From positions 1-64,000 of the forward strand of contig JACRCQ010000052.1 of assembly GCA_016218915.1 (NCBI GenBank): 64,000 nucleotides of DNA, read 5' to 3'. Under the pieces are notes generated by a model that made no database searches, was not told the origin of the DNA, and was given only the letters and a program-made list of their open reading frames with translations. Shown piece after piece: positions 24,378-33,742 of the stretch. Positions within the stretch are counted from its first letter, which is position 1. Every line of letters starts with the position of its first letter. Origin of the DNA: Deltaproteobacteria bacterium. Its GTDB lineage: Bacteria; Myxococcota_A; Polyangia; Polyangiales; Polyangiaceae. The translations under genes were made by a program, and so were the position numbers.

Positions 24378-26207
24378 CTAGGGCTCGGCGACCAGCTGCA
24401 GCGACGAAGCGGCCGGCTGGTTCTCCCCTGCAACCCCTTCGATCGTTCCCGTGGTTCGGACACCGGACCCCGGCGCGATCGAGGCTTCGACGATCCAGCG
24501 GGACTCCTGGGTCGTGGAGCCTTGCAGCGTGCGGACCACGACGGCGGGGCGATCACGGGTCTCGTTGGAGGCGTTGAAGACGCAGGCCTCGACGTTGACA
24601 TGTCCTGGGGACGCGTTGGAAACGGCCCGCACCGAGCACACCCGCATCGAGCGGACGGCATCTGCCAGCAGCGACAGGGTGGAGGCCATCTCCTCGCGAT
24701 GCTCCTTCTCGAGCTGCTCGATGGCTTCTCGGGCCCGCGGGTCGCCCAGGTACGCGAGCATCTTGGCGCCATGCAGCCGTACCGATGGGGTGTGCGCTGT
24801 GAGGAGCTTGTGGAATGCATCGGCTGGCGCCGGCGCCAGGCCCGCCTCGCCGACCTTGCCCGTGATCGACGAGGTCACCACGTAGTCGTCGCCCTTGCCC
24901 TTGACGCGCCACTTGATGGCCTGGCCCGGTCCCAGCGTGCCGTCGTACAGAAGCCCCTCCTCGCCGGCCCGATGCGCCGGCTTTCCGTCGTGCGCACCGA
25001 GCAGGAAGTCGACCGTGAGGATCACGTTCTTGAGATCCTGGTTGCCGTTGTTGACCACGGCGATCTCGGGGTAGATGCGAGGACGCTTGGCAGAGGTCTT
25101 GCCGGGACGGGTGGTTGCCAGGATCGCGAGCTGCGGGACGCCACCGGCCCATAGGACGGAGTCGGCGCGGTCGCAGCTGCACGGAGGCAGCACTTTGGCT
25201 GGCTTTGGCGGCTCAGGGGTGATCGAGCCGGCCGGCGCATTGGATGGCGAGGCGCTTGCCACCGCCGCAGGAGTCGACTCTTCAGCGGCTTCTATGTCCC
25301 GCAGCCTGGCTTCCTGGGGTGACAACGAGATCGACAGCAGGCTCTTGCTGACCAGGATCGCGACGAGCGCCACGGCCGCCACGATCCCTGCAGTGGCAAA
25401 CAGCGAACGGAGCCCCGAGCTCTCGGCAGAGTCGCGCTCGGGCACGCGATCAGGTTGCGCCGAGGCTGCCGCGTCTGCTGCGGGCGCGTTGCGGACCCGC
25501 TCAGGGCCCAGGCGCAGCGCGAGATCCGCCAGCAGCTCAGAGCGAATCCGCTCGGATTTTGAGCCGAAGAGCACGAGCCTCGAGGCGATGTCGCGACGCA
25601 TGGCGTGCACGAGCATGGCTGCGGTGGCGGAGACTGCGAGCACGAGCGCTTCGGACATGGAGCTCACGAGAGCGCGGAGTGTCCAGGCCAGGGGCATCCA
25701 CAGCGCGATCGCTGCGAGCGTGACCACACTCTCGATGCGGGCACGACGCAAGAAGCTGCTGTGATGGTCGAACTTGTGCTCGCGAACCAGACCCGCGAGC
25801 ACCAGCTTGTTGAAGGGGGTGCACGCAGGGTCGAGCGTGAGGTGAACCAGGCCCGACGAATCGGTCACGGCTCGCACGACCTGGTCGTAGGGCGCGGTGA
25901 TCGCGTGGCCTGTTGCGGACGGATACGGCACGTAGCCGTCGCTGAACGGCACGATGCGGACGAAGCGGATGTGGAGGCCCTTGGGGCCGCAGCTCAGCTC
26001 GACGGTCCCCACGGCATTGCATCGCTCGTGGGCGACCGCGACTGCGCGGACCGGGGGCGTGCTCGCGCCGATGTGGACCGGATCCCGATCGCGCAGGTGC
26101 AGGCCGGTGCGCCTGAAAGCTTCATCGCCGTACACGCGACGCGCAGGTCGGGACGCTCCGCGTTGGGGAGCGCTCTGCGGCAGCTGGAGCACGGGGGAAA
26201 GTTTCAT
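24378..26207 (-). CDS. membrane protein of unknown function
   Basis: A 609-residue protein without a recognised family. The N-terminal 140 residues are soluble (GTVELSCGPKGLHIRFVRIV). Two hydrophobic stretches near 160-200 (VVTLAAIALWMPLAWTLRAL; EALVLAVSATAAMLVHAM) and one near 270-290 (GIVAAVALVAILVSKSLLSI) anchor it. A Pro/Ala/Ser linker leads to a C-terminal region with PPCSCDRADSVLWAGGVPQL, then a beta-sandwich-like part (NNGNQDLKNVILTVDFLL) and a Cys-containing tail (VCSVRAVSNASPGHVNVEAC). A short helical stretch, LHGAKMLAYLGDPRAREAIE, reads like a HEAT-type helix pair. It is divergent from the PEGA/TPR gene. Confidence 0.65.
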   Translation of the reverse strand: MKLSPVLQLPQSAPQRGASRPARRVYGDEAFRRTGLHLRDRDPVHIGASTPPVRAVAVAHERCNAVGTVELSCGPKGLHIRFVRIVPFSDGYVPYPSATGHAITAPYDQVVRAVTDSSGLVHLTLDPACTPFNKLVLAGLVREHKFDHHSSFLRRARIESVVTLAAIALWMPLAWTLRALVSSMSEALVLAVSATAAMLVHAMRRDIASRLVLFGSKSERIRSELLADLALRLGPERVRNAPAADAAASAQPDRVPERDSAESSGLRSLFATAGIVAAVALVAILVSKSLLSISLSPQEARLRDIEAAEESTPAAVASASPSNAPAGSITPEPPKPAKVLPPCSCDRADSVLWAGGVPQLAILATTRPGKTSAKRPRIYPEIAVVNNGNQDLKNVILTVDFLLGAHDGKPAHRAGEEGLLYDGTLGPGQAIKWRVKGKGDDYVVTSSITGKVGEAGLAPAPADAFHKLLTAHTPSVRLHGAKMLAYLGDPRAREAIEQLEKEHREEMASTLSLLADAVRSMRVCSVRAVSNASPGHVNVEACVFNASNETRDRPAVVVRTLQGSTTQESRWIVEASIAPGSGVRTTGTIEGVAGENQPAASSLQLVAEP

Positions 26208-26262
26208 GGCGCGGGGCTGGCAAGTGTAGCCTGAAACCCCTTCCAGGCGCTATCCTTCGCCC

Positions 26263-27369
26263 ATGTCGCTTCGCTCCTCACGACGGTGGGTGCTCGCTGC
26301 AGCTCTGACCATCGGCGCAGTGCCATCCATGATGGTGTTGGTTCCTCAAGCTCACGCCGACCAGGCGAAGCTCGACGCAACGCGCGCTCGTGAGCTGTTT
26401 CGCGAAGCGCTCGCGCTCGAAGCTGCCGGAGACTACGCATCAGCGCTCGGCAAGCTCCAGCAGGTTGCTTCCTTCAAGACCACTCCCCAGGTCAGCTTCA
26501 ACCTCGGCGTCTGCAACGAGAAGCTCGGCAAGCTCGTGGTTGCGCTCGGACACTACCGTCTCGCACTTGCAGACGCAGAGCAGGATCCCGCGCTCAAGAA
26601 GGTGGCAGCGGAAGCAACGCGTGCCCTGGGCGAGCTGGAGCCGAAGATCCCTACGCTCACCCTCAAGCGAGGCAAAGGCGCGGACACCGCCAGCGTCACC
26701 GTCGACGGCAAGGAGGTCAGCTCGACCGCGATCGGCTCGCCGATGATGCTCGATCCCGGCGTGCACAGCGTGGAAGCCTCGGCCGATGGGTACCAGAACT
26801 TCAAGAAGCAGCTTCGGCTCGACACCTCCGAGAAGGCGACCCTCGAGATCGTCATGACGCCGGGTGCCAGCACGCCGCTCGTAGCTGGACCGAAGAGCAG
26901 CGCATCCGCCGCGCCGTCCACACCAACAGCGCCCAACGCGTCCGCAGCGTCGTCGGAGTCTGCCGGCGACGCGCCGCCACCGGCCAGCTCGTCGAGCCCG
27001 GGCAGCGGGATGCGCACCGCTGGTTGGATCGCCCTCGGTGTCGGCGTGATCGGTGGCATCACCAGCGGTGTGTTCTACGCGAAGCGCTCGTCCGCGATAT
27101 CGGACCTCAACGGCATGTGCGGGGCGGACAAGCAGAGCTGCCCGGATTCGGCGCGCGCGACCATCGACGATGGCAAGTCAGCGACGCTCATCGGCAATGT
27201 GGGGCTGGCGGTGGGGGCGGTGGGCCTGGTGACCGGGATCATTCTGCTGGCGTCAGCCGGTGGCGGTGAGGAGAAACCCGCAGCTGCGCCGGCCCCGGCT
27301 GCCCGCATCCGTCTGATCCCTGCTTCGCCTGGCACCTGGGCAGGGGCTACGATCGACGCGCGATTCTAG
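26263..27369 (+). CDS. PEGA-domain/TPR-like exported membrane protein
   Basis: A 368-residue protein of a type common in Polyangia. Residues 1-32 form a Sec signal (WVLAAALTIGAVPSMMVLVP, then QAHA). A TPR-like pair follows (ARELFREALALEAAGDYASA; VSFNLGVCNEKLGKLVVALG). A PEGA-type beta domain lies near 145-190 (ASVTVDGKEVSSTAIGSPMM, then LDPGVHSVEASADGY). After a Pro/Ala/Ser linker come two membrane segments (GWIALGVGVIGGITSGVFYA; NVGLAVGAVGLVTGIILLAS). It is probably an envelope scaffold or sugar-binding protein; no catalytic motif is visible. Confidence 0.82.
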   Translation: MSLRSSRRWVLAAALTIGAVPSMMVLVPQAHADQAKLDATRARELFREALALEAAGDYASALGKLQQVASFKTTPQVSFNLGVCNEKLGKLVVALGHYRLALADAEQDPALKKVAAEATRALGELEPKIPTLTLKRGKGADTASVTVDGKEVSSTAIGSPMMLDPGVHSVEASADGYQNFKKQLRLDTSEKATLEIVMTPGASTPLVAGPKSSASAAPSTPTAPNASAASSESAGDAPPPASSSSPGSGMRTAGWIALGVGVIGGITSGVFYAKRSSAISDLNGMCGADKQSCPDSARATIDDGKSATLIGNVGLAVGAVGLVTGIILLASAGGGEEKPAAAPAPAARIRLIPASPGTWAGATIDARF

Positions 27370-27497
27370 AGCCGGCGGCGGGCTGGTTCGAGGTGTGCGA
27401 AGCCGGGGCGGGAGAGGCAAACGCCATCGACGAGGCTGTGCAAAGGCGCACAACGCCGATACCTGCCAGCATGTGGAGGGGGAGAGTGAGCGAACGC

Positions 27498-27530
27498 GCG
27501 GCAGAGGTAACCTCAGGGAACCTCTGCCGC
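27498..27530. terminator. perfect 11-bp stem-loop between convergent genes
   Basis: GCGGCAGAGGT (27498-27508) pairs exactly with ACCTCTGCCGC (27520-27530) around an 11-base loop. It lies just past the stop of the OmpA-like gene (27554, minus) and 128 bases past the PEGA gene stop (27369, plus), so it could end transcription from both sides. There is no T-run on either strand. Confidence 0.5.
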
Positions 27531-27553
27531 ATGTGGCTGAGAATGAGAAGAAG

Positions 27554-28408
27554 CTACTTCTTCTTGACCGTCGGGCCAGCCTTCTTCGGCTCAGCCGGAG
27601 CAGCCGGGGCCTTGGCCGGCGCAGGAAGCGCCTTGGGCTTCATGCCCTTCTTCTCAGCAGCTTCGCAGCCGCCCCACTTGTTGTCCGTGGGGTTGCCATC
27701 CTTGATGAGGATGACGATTTCGACGCGGCGATTCTTGGCTTTCTCTTCCTCGGTCTTGCCGGGGTCGCCGTTGATCGGGCAGTAGAAGCTGTAGCCCTCG
27801 GAGCGCATGCGGGTCTCGGCAACGCCGAGCTTGGCGAGCGCCGCCACAACCGCCTTGGACCGCTTCTGGGTCAGGGGCTTGTTCACAGCGTCGGAGCCGT
27901 CGATGTCGGCATGGCCGGCAACTTCGACGAGGCCGATTTCCGGGTGCTCCTTGAGCACGTTCGCGATGTTCTCGATCAGGGAGTTGGACTCGGCCTTGAT
28001 GTCAGCCTTGCCCTCTTCAAACATGATCTTGTCGTTGATCTGGACCTTGTTGCCCACGATCTGGACCTTGGGGGGCGGCGGGCAGCCATCAGGCGCCGGG
28101 CCGGCCTTGTCCGGGCACTTGTCCGTGTCACCCTTGATGCCGTCCTTGTCCGGATCGTCATCCACCGGGCAGCCGTTGTTCGTCGCCGGACCGGCCTGGT
28201 CGGGGCACTTGTCATCAGCGTCCGGCACTCCGTCGTTATCCTTGTCCGCAGGGGGCGGAGGAGGGGGCGGCGGGGGGGGCGGAGGGGGCGGGGCCTTGCC
28301 GATCGAGAGGTTGGCCTCTCCAGATCCGCAGCCGGCCGCTCCGAACGCGAGGGCCGAAACTCCAACAACCAAGGCCACTGCCACACCAAGCGTACGTAGG
28401 GTTCGCAT
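27554..28408 (-). CDS. OmpA-family peptidoglycan-binding lipoprotein with TSP3-like repeats
   Basis: A 284-residue outer-membrane lipoprotein. ATG 28408 has GGAGAG 6 bases upstream; ATG 28411 is adjacent. The signal LGVAVALVVGVSALAFGAAG ends in a lipobox Cys followed by GSGEANLS. A run of 13 consecutive Pro residues follows, then calcium-binding thrombospondin-type-3-like repeats (DKDNDGVPDADDKCPDQAG; DPDKDGIKGDTDKCPDKAG). The C-terminal OmpA domain (150-270) has KIMFEEGKADIKAESNSLIE, EVAGHADIDGSDAVNKPLTQ and RMRSEGYSFYCP. It should tether the outer membrane to peptidoglycan. It ends in a Lys/Ala/Pro-rich tail. Divergent from the S41-like gene. Confidence 0.93.
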   Translation of the reverse strand: MRTLRTLGVAVALVVGVSALAFGAAGCGSGEANLSIGKAPPPPPPPPPPPPPPADKDNDGVPDADDKCPDQAGPATNNGCPVDDDPDKDGIKGDTDKCPDKAGPAPDGCPPPPKVQIVGNKVQINDKIMFEEGKADIKAESNSLIENIANVLKEHPEIGLVEVAGHADIDGSDAVNKPLTQKRSKAVVAALAKLGVAETRMRSEGYSFYCPINGDPGKTEEEKAKNRRVEIVILIKDGNPTDNKWGGCEAAEKKGMKPKALPAPAKAPAAPAEPKKAGPTVKKK

Positions 28409-28791
28409 CATCAACTCTCCATCAATGGCTTCCAAGGGGAGGCCCGTCGTCACGGCGGGCGTGGGACAGACGCAGTCGCGATCAACAACAGCGCGCGCGT
28501 ATTCGACGGGCCATTGTCTAGTTCAATGCAATCGGCATTGCTACAGAAATCGCGGTTGGGGGGGGACGATGGCCGGGAGGGGTGGACCGATCCACGGAAA
28601 ACGCCCGTGGTTTCGAGGAGATGAAGGCTGAACGCCCCGCCTCCGGGATTCTTCGCCTTGCTCACGTTTAGCCTGGTTGCGGTGACGTGGTTTCAATCCG
28701 CCCTCGATGCACGCCGCAGAGCCCACGAAACCGGGGCGAAATCAACAAAACCCCGTGGCCTCCCGTTCCCCTGAGGTAGGGTTGTTGCGTC
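28409..28791. other. divergent intergenic region without a gene
   Basis: About 380 bases between the OmpA-like lipoprotein gene (minus) and the first S41-like gene (plus). No open frame has coding character. On the minus strand TTGAAC (28521-28526) and AATACG (28498-28503), 17 bases apart, are a weak sigma-70-like pair for the OmpA gene. A G8 run lies near 28559-28566. The plus-strand promoter is not evident. Confidence 0.35.
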
Positions 28792-30804
28792 ATGCGCAAT
28801 CGCCGCTGCCTCCCTGCACTGTGGATCTCAAGCATCGCTGCCTCAGCCCTGGTCGGCACGACAACCCCTGCGCACGCGGGCTCGTTCTCCGAAGACGGCT
28901 CCTTCGTGTTCGATCCAAGCGGGGTCTTTTCCGAGGGGTTCGAGAGCTTCGTGCAGGGCCCCGACGCCTCGGCGTCCTTCGAGATCGTCGACGCTGACGA
29001 CGCACTCGAAGGCCACAAGGTGCTGCGCGCAGCTGGAAGCGGCTACCAGGGAGTCCCCCTGCAGGTCACGCTGCCCGCGGACCAGAGGGTCTACGTCGCG
29101 TCGATCTGGTTCCGCGGCTCAGGCTCCGGCTCTGTGTCGGTCACCTACACGGATCAGACTCCTGGCGAGTCGGCGCAGCTGTTTCCGACCGGACGCGTCA
29201 CCAGCGATGACTGGTTCGAAGTTCAGTCCGCCCCGTTCGAGGTAGACGGGCCTCGCGGAGCGAAGATCTCCTTGAGCCTGCGGGGCGCTTTTGATGCGGA
29301 CGCAGTCGAGATCAAGGAGGCCCCGGGCAAGACCTTCCAGGGGCCGCGCACCTGTACGGGCGTCGCGGATCCGATCTGCGGCCTCGAGTCGCTCTGCGTG
29401 GCAGGCTGGTGCCGCAACGCCGCTTCCTGGGTCCCACCCGTGCCTGAAGGGGCGGAGCGCGAAGCGCTGTCGCAGTATCTTCAGAATCGACTGCAGTTCT
29501 TCTACGGCCCCTACGACAATCGAAAGCAGTTCCTGCCCGCTGCGGTTGCGCAGATCAAAGCGACCGGCGCGAACAACGGCCGATGGCGCTTCTGGAACGG
29601 CTTCGTCACTGCCATCCATCGCCTCAACGACTGGCACTCGATCACGATGGGGCGCGCCTCCAACCAGCTGCGGAGCCGCAGACCCCTGAACGTCTGCTTC
29701 TTCGAAGGCGACGGCGATCTATCCCATCAACAAGCGCCCTCACATCCGACCTACGCGGATCTGCTCGTGTCCTACACCGGCTCCGATCACACCTGGGGCC
29801 TCAAGCAAGGTGATCGCCTGGTGGCGGTCGACGGCAAGCACCCGATCGAATGGATGCGTTCGTTGATCGCCTACGACTGGTCGTACCAGTCGGCCAACGA
29901 CCCCAACTCATTTGCCGACTTTGCCCAGCGCGTGCGCGGCTCGATCCCCGTCTTCGCCAAGAACATCACGGTGATCAAGTGCGATGCAGCCTCCTGCGGT
30001 CAGCCTGAGCTGATCGAAGTCGCCTCGATCCCCGAAGATCCTCCAGGGACCCACATCAGCGGCGTAGCCTGCGACCACCGCCCCACGTACATCGTCCAGG
30101 GGCCGCCCGAGAACCACAGCGTCGCGGACGCGGTCTACGGCGGGCTGATGGAGGGAACGCTGCCCGAAGAGAAGATCTACGCGATGGTCTGGGACTACCT
30201 GCTCGGACAGGGGGCCAATGACACGGACATCAAGGCGCAGGTTGCAACCTGGGCAGATGCGCGCGGCCTGGTGCTCGATCACAGGACCGGCTACGGCGGC
30301 ACGATCAAGGGCCCTGAGCCGATCGTGGCGTTTGCCCGCACGCCAACCTTGATGCTCGTGGATCTCTGGCGCGGCTTCTACGACGACGAAGGTCCCAAGG
30401 ATCTCGCGGAGGGGTTGGCGCTGTTCACGCAATACCAATCCCAGGCGTGGGAGCCCGGCAGCTCCAACGCGAAGACCGATGTACCGATTGCGGTGCTGCT
30501 CACGCTCGACGGCTCTGCCAGCGACTACTTCCCGTTTGCCATGAAGAGCGCGCCCAAGGTGCGGATCTTCGGTCCGCATGGCACGGCCGGCGCCTTCTCG
30601 AGCTTCATGGGGCTGAACTATTGGGGAGCGATCGGATACCAGGTCGCCTGCGAAGACACGATCGCGTTCGACGGCAGGAAGCTTGCCGGGCACGGCGTGG
30701 AGCCGGACGAGATCGTGTGGCCCAAGCAATCCGACCTCGTTGCTGGCAAGGACACGCTTGCCGAGCGCGCGCTGGCCTGGGTTCGATCGGAGCTGAAGCC
30801 ATGA
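28792..30804 (+). CDS. S41-protease-like exported protein, copy 1
   Basis: A 670-residue exported protein. The N-terminus (LWISSIAASALVGTTTPAHA) is a Sec signal. A beta-sandwich domain follows, then a helical region with WRFWNGFVTAIHRLNDWHS, a PDZ-like segment (HTWGLKQGDRLVAVDGKHPI), and a C-terminal S41 core: VLLTLDGSASDYFPFAMKSA with the candidate nucleophile Ser, FGPHGTAGAFSS, and GVEPDEIVWPKQSDLVAGKD. The Lys of the CtpA Ser-Lys dyad is not at the expected place (GTAGAF instead of a GKG motif), so the activity may differ or be lost. Cys-rich CTGVADPICGLESLCVAGWC lies near residue 200. It is followed with a 4-base overlap by a lipoprotein, and the pair is duplicated downstream. Confidence 0.78.
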   Translation: MRNRRCLPALWISSIAASALVGTTTPAHAGSFSEDGSFVFDPSGVFSEGFESFVQGPDASASFEIVDADDALEGHKVLRAAGSGYQGVPLQVTLPADQRVYVASIWFRGSGSGSVSVTYTDQTPGESAQLFPTGRVTSDDWFEVQSAPFEVDGPRGAKISLSLRGAFDADAVEIKEAPGKTFQGPRTCTGVADPICGLESLCVAGWCRNAASWVPPVPEGAEREALSQYLQNRLQFFYGPYDNRKQFLPAAVAQIKATGANNGRWRFWNGFVTAIHRLNDWHSITMGRASNQLRSRRPLNVCFFEGDGDLSHQQAPSHPTYADLLVSYTGSDHTWGLKQGDRLVAVDGKHPIEWMRSLIAYDWSYQSANDPNSFADFAQRVRGSIPVFAKNITVIKCDAASCGQPELIEVASIPEDPPGTHISGVACDHRPTYIVQGPPENHSVADAVYGGLMEGTLPEEKIYAMVWDYLLGQGANDTDIKAQVATWADARGLVLDHRTGYGGTIKGPEPIVAFARTPTLMLVDLWRGFYDDEGPKDLAEGLALFTQYQSQAWEPGSSNAKTDVPIAVLLTLDGSASDYFPFAMKSAPKVRIFGPHGTAGAFSSFMGLNYWGAIGYQVACEDTIAFDGRKLAGHGVEPDEIVWPKQSDLVAGKDTLAERALAWVRSELKP

Positions 30805-31652
30805 TGCACAACCTCGAAAGATCAGCCCTGGTGATCGCTTCCCTGTGGGTCGCCTCCTGCGGTGGAGAAGGTGGAGCCGCAACCCCAGCGCCGACGTTCC
30901 AGGTGGTGGTCGATGCATCCGCGGACGTGTCTGCAGAGGCGAGCGATGCCGCTGCGGAGCAGCCGGAAGCGAGCCCCGACGCCCCCGTCGTCCCCAAGCG
31001 CAAGGTCATGACCCGAAACCCGTTCGGCAACGTCGCGCGCTCGGCGAATCTCATGCTCGACGGCGACTTCGAGTGGCTCGGCGGCTACACGTCGCAATAC
31101 CCGTGGCTGCAGATCTCTCCGTTGATCGTCAGCTTCGAGGCCCCGGCGATCGTGACCGGCGCCAAGTGCAGGTCCGGATTGCGATGCGCTTCGCTCGGAG
31201 TCGGAGAGAGCATTGCCGGAATCGGCGTCATCACCCACGATCCGAGCGTCGACGTCAGCGTGTGGATGCACCTTCCCACCACGGATTGCGAGCTGGTGGG
31301 AGTCTCGCTTGGCGCCTGCTTCCAGCAGTCGCCGGTGCAGCTGGTGACGGCAGCGTCCCCGACCGCGGATGCAGACGGTTGGTGCCACTACCAGTCTTCG
31401 GTCACGCCTCCGCAATCGACGCCGTGCGTGTTCGTGAGCAACGATGCCACCGAAGACGTCGTGCTCGTGGACGACGTGGTCCTGGAAGGAGCTGCCAGCT
31501 CCGGAGCCAATGCCCGCTCGCTTCGCTCGCCAGGACCTCGTCACCTCGCAGCGGTCGAGCGTCTTCGCGCTGCGGCCCGCGACTTTGCCACGCCCAAGCC
31601 TCCCAGGCGCCCCGGCGCCGATCCGACCGAATTCGCCGGAGACCTTCCGTGA
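30801..31652 (+). CDS. lipoprotein partner of S41-like protein, copy 1
   Basis: A 283-residue predicted lipoprotein; ATG 30801 overlaps the previous stop as ATGA. The signal SALVIASLWVASCGGEGG has a lipobox Cys. An Ala/Asp/Glu-rich linker follows, then a single beta-rich domain: RNPFGNVARSANLMLDGDFE, GAKCRSGLRCASLGVGES, DVSVWMHLPTTDCELVG and a late WCHYQSSVTPP. The NLMLDGDFEW start resembles carbohydrate-binding or galactose-binding beta-sandwich modules (inference). It is paralogous to the protein at 33739. Confidence 0.7.
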   Translation: MMHNLERSALVIASLWVASCGGEGGAATPAPTFQVVVDASADVSAEASDAAAEQPEASPDAPVVPKRKVMTRNPFGNVARSANLMLDGDFEWLGGYTSQYPWLQISPLIVSFEAPAIVTGAKCRSGLRCASLGVGESIAGIGVITHDPSVDVSVWMHLPTTDCELVGVSLGACFQQSPVQLVTAASPTADADGWCHYQSSVTPPQSTPCVFVSNDATEDVVLVDDVVLEGAASSGANARSLRSPGPRHLAAVERLRAAARDFATPKPPRRPGADPTEFAGDLP

Positions 31653-33742
31653 GAGCCTCTCGCCTGACCGCCTCCTTCGTAGCAGCCAGCATCGTCGTGT
31701 CCGCGTCGGCGGACGCCTTTGCAGGGGACTTCGACCCACAGGGCAACTTCGCCTTCGATCCGAGTGCTCTGGTGCGCGAAGGGTTCGAGACGCTGGTGGA
31801 GTACGGGCCGGGCGACGCTGACGGGGGCGAAGTCGGTATCAAGGGGCTGGTTCCCTTGGAAGCACCGGATGCGATCGAGGGCAAGCGTGTTGCCCTCGTG
31901 CAGCCCGAGAACTGGTGGGAGTACGCCATCGTTCCGGTGCAGCTACCAGCCAAGCAGCTCTCGGTACGCGCGCGCCTTTGGACCCGGCACCAGAACGTGG
32001 TGGCGATGTTCGTGGCGCGCTTCAACTCGAGCGCATCTGCCGAGCTGATCACGGATTTGATGCCTACCGGGCGTTGCACGAGCGACGGATGGGTGGAGCT
32101 GCAGAGTGCGCCGCTGTCGATCGACGGGCTGGATCTCAGCGCTGCGGCGCTCGCGGTGCGCGGTGGTGGAGAGATCGACGGATTCGAGCTGGTGGAAGAC
32201 GGCGTATTTCGGGCGCAGGAAGCTTGCGCAGGCGCGTTCGATACCGTGTGCGGCCCAGAGGGGATATGCCTGGCGGGACGGTGTCGCGACGGCGCGTCGC
32301 TGGTGCCGCCGCTTCCGGCAGCCGGAGAACGCGAGAAGGTGGTCGACTGGCTCGAGTCGCGCGTTCGCTTCCTGTTCGGCGGTCGATGGACCCGACAGCA
32401 CTATCTTCCTCTGGCGCTCGAAGAGATCGAGCGGATGCGCCAGGCCACCGGCGCCTGGTCGTTCTGGAACGGCTTCGCCACAGCGGTTCACAAGCTGCAC
32501 GACTGGCACACTTCGCTGTCCGGGATCGTGATGGCGGTCGAATCGCCGCGGCACCTGAACCTGTGCTTCCTCGAAGGCTATGCGGATCTCTCCCACAAGC
32601 AGTGGCCTTCGGATCCCCAGCACCTCGACATCCTCGTGGCCTATACGGGCAGCAACCGCACCCTGGGTCTGAAGCGCGGCGATCGGCTCCTGGCGGTGGA
32701 CGGTATCCATCCGATCTCGTGGGCGCGATCCCTTGCAGGCGTGAGCTGGGACTTCTGGCAGGCGGATGACGACTCCTCGAACGCGGAGTTCGTGGAGCGT
32801 ATGCGCGGCTTGATTCCGATGTTTGCGCGCAACTTCACCGTGCTGCGATGCGACGAGGCGTCGGCGTCCTGCGCGGACACGCCGGAGGTGATCGACGTCT
32901 CCTCGATTCCCGAGGATCTGCCCTCGGACGGGGACACGGTCGGATGCGACAACCGTCCTGCATATCATCTCGACATCGCGAACCCACCGAGCGCCGAGAC
33001 GCACCGCGACGTGTCCTACAACATCTTTCTCGGGCCCGTGGTCGATGCGCAGCCAGGGGAGAACATCTGGGGCATGACGTGGGATCTGCTGTGGGGCCCC
33101 ACGATGACCCCGCAGTTCCTCAAGCTCGGCAAGACGTTCGCGGACAATCAGGTGCGTGGAGTGATCCTGGATCACCGGGCCGGCAGCGGCGGAACGATCG
33201 ACGCTGCGGAGGCGATCACGCGCCTGGCTCGCGAGCCTCTGGATCTCGCCATCTTCCCCTTCTGGCGTCCGACCGCCGGCTTCGAGGGTCCTGCGGATGC
33301 CGCCGAAGGGCTGGCGATCTTCAACCGGTACAAGGTCTACACCAACGACCCGGACGGACCGCAGAAGGTGCAGCCGGACCTGACCTACACGGTGGGGAGC
33401 AAGACCGCGGACGCGCAGCTGCCGATTGCGATGCTGATCCACCGCGACGGCTCGGCGAGCGACTATCTCCCCTACGGATTGAAGGGAGCGCCCAAGGTCA
33501 GGATCTTCGGCCCCCACGCAACCGCAGGCGCCTTCTCGTCGTTCTTCAACCTCAACTTCTGGGGCAACCTGTCGATGCAGGTCGCGACCGGAGATACGAT
33601 CAGCAACGACGGCGGCGCGCACATCGGCCACGGCGTTCAGCCCGACGAGGTCGTGCTGCCCCTGCAATCCGACCTGATTCACGGCAAGGACACGATCTAC
33701 GAACGCGCGCTGCAGTGGGTTCGATCGGAGCTCAAGCCATGA
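31649..33742 (+). CDS. S41-protease-like exported protein, copy 2
   Basis: A 697-residue paralogue of the protein at 28792. GTG 31649 overlaps the previous stop as GTGA. The N-terminus (LTASFVAASIVVSASADAFA) is a Sec signal. Shared segments include FWNGFATAVHKLHDWHT, the PDZ-like RTLGLKRGDRLLAVDGIHPI, IDHRAGSG-type VILDHRAGSGGTIDAAEAIT, MLIHRDGSASDYLPYGLKGA, FGPHATAGAFSSFFNLNFWG and GVQPDEVVLPLQSDLIHGKD. As in copy 1, the Lys of the usual Ser-Lys dyad is missing, while a HxDWH motif is conserved between the copies and could hold a catalytic His. Confidence 0.78.
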   Translation: MRASRLTASFVAASIVVSASADAFAGDFDPQGNFAFDPSALVREGFETLVEYGPGDADGGEVGIKGLVPLEAPDAIEGKRVALVQPENWWEYAIVPVQLPAKQLSVRARLWTRHQNVVAMFVARFNSSASAELITDLMPTGRCTSDGWVELQSAPLSIDGLDLSAAALAVRGGGEIDGFELVEDGVFRAQEACAGAFDTVCGPEGICLAGRCRDGASLVPPLPAAGEREKVVDWLESRVRFLFGGRWTRQHYLPLALEEIERMRQATGAWSFWNGFATAVHKLHDWHTSLSGIVMAVESPRHLNLCFLEGYADLSHKQWPSDPQHLDILVAYTGSNRTLGLKRGDRLLAVDGIHPISWARSLAGVSWDFWQADDDSSNAEFVERMRGLIPMFARNFTVLRCDEASASCADTPEVIDVSSIPEDLPSDGDTVGCDNRPAYHLDIANPPSAETHRDVSYNIFLGPVVDAQPGENIWGMTWDLLWGPTMTPQFLKLGKTFADNQVRGVILDHRAGSGGTIDAAEAITRLAREPLDLAIFPFWRPTAGFEGPADAAEGLAIFNRYKVYTNDPDGPQKVQPDLTYTVGSKTADAQLPIAMLIHRDGSASDYLPYGLKGAPKVRIFGPHATAGAFSSFFNLNFWGNLSMQVATGDTISNDGGAHIGHGVQPDEVVLPLQSDLIHGKDTIYERALQWVRSELKP

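Noticed and set aside
31943..33682. 579-residue minus-strand open frame
   Set aside because: Antisense to the second S41-like gene; Arg/Val/Glu-rich, no recognisable domain.
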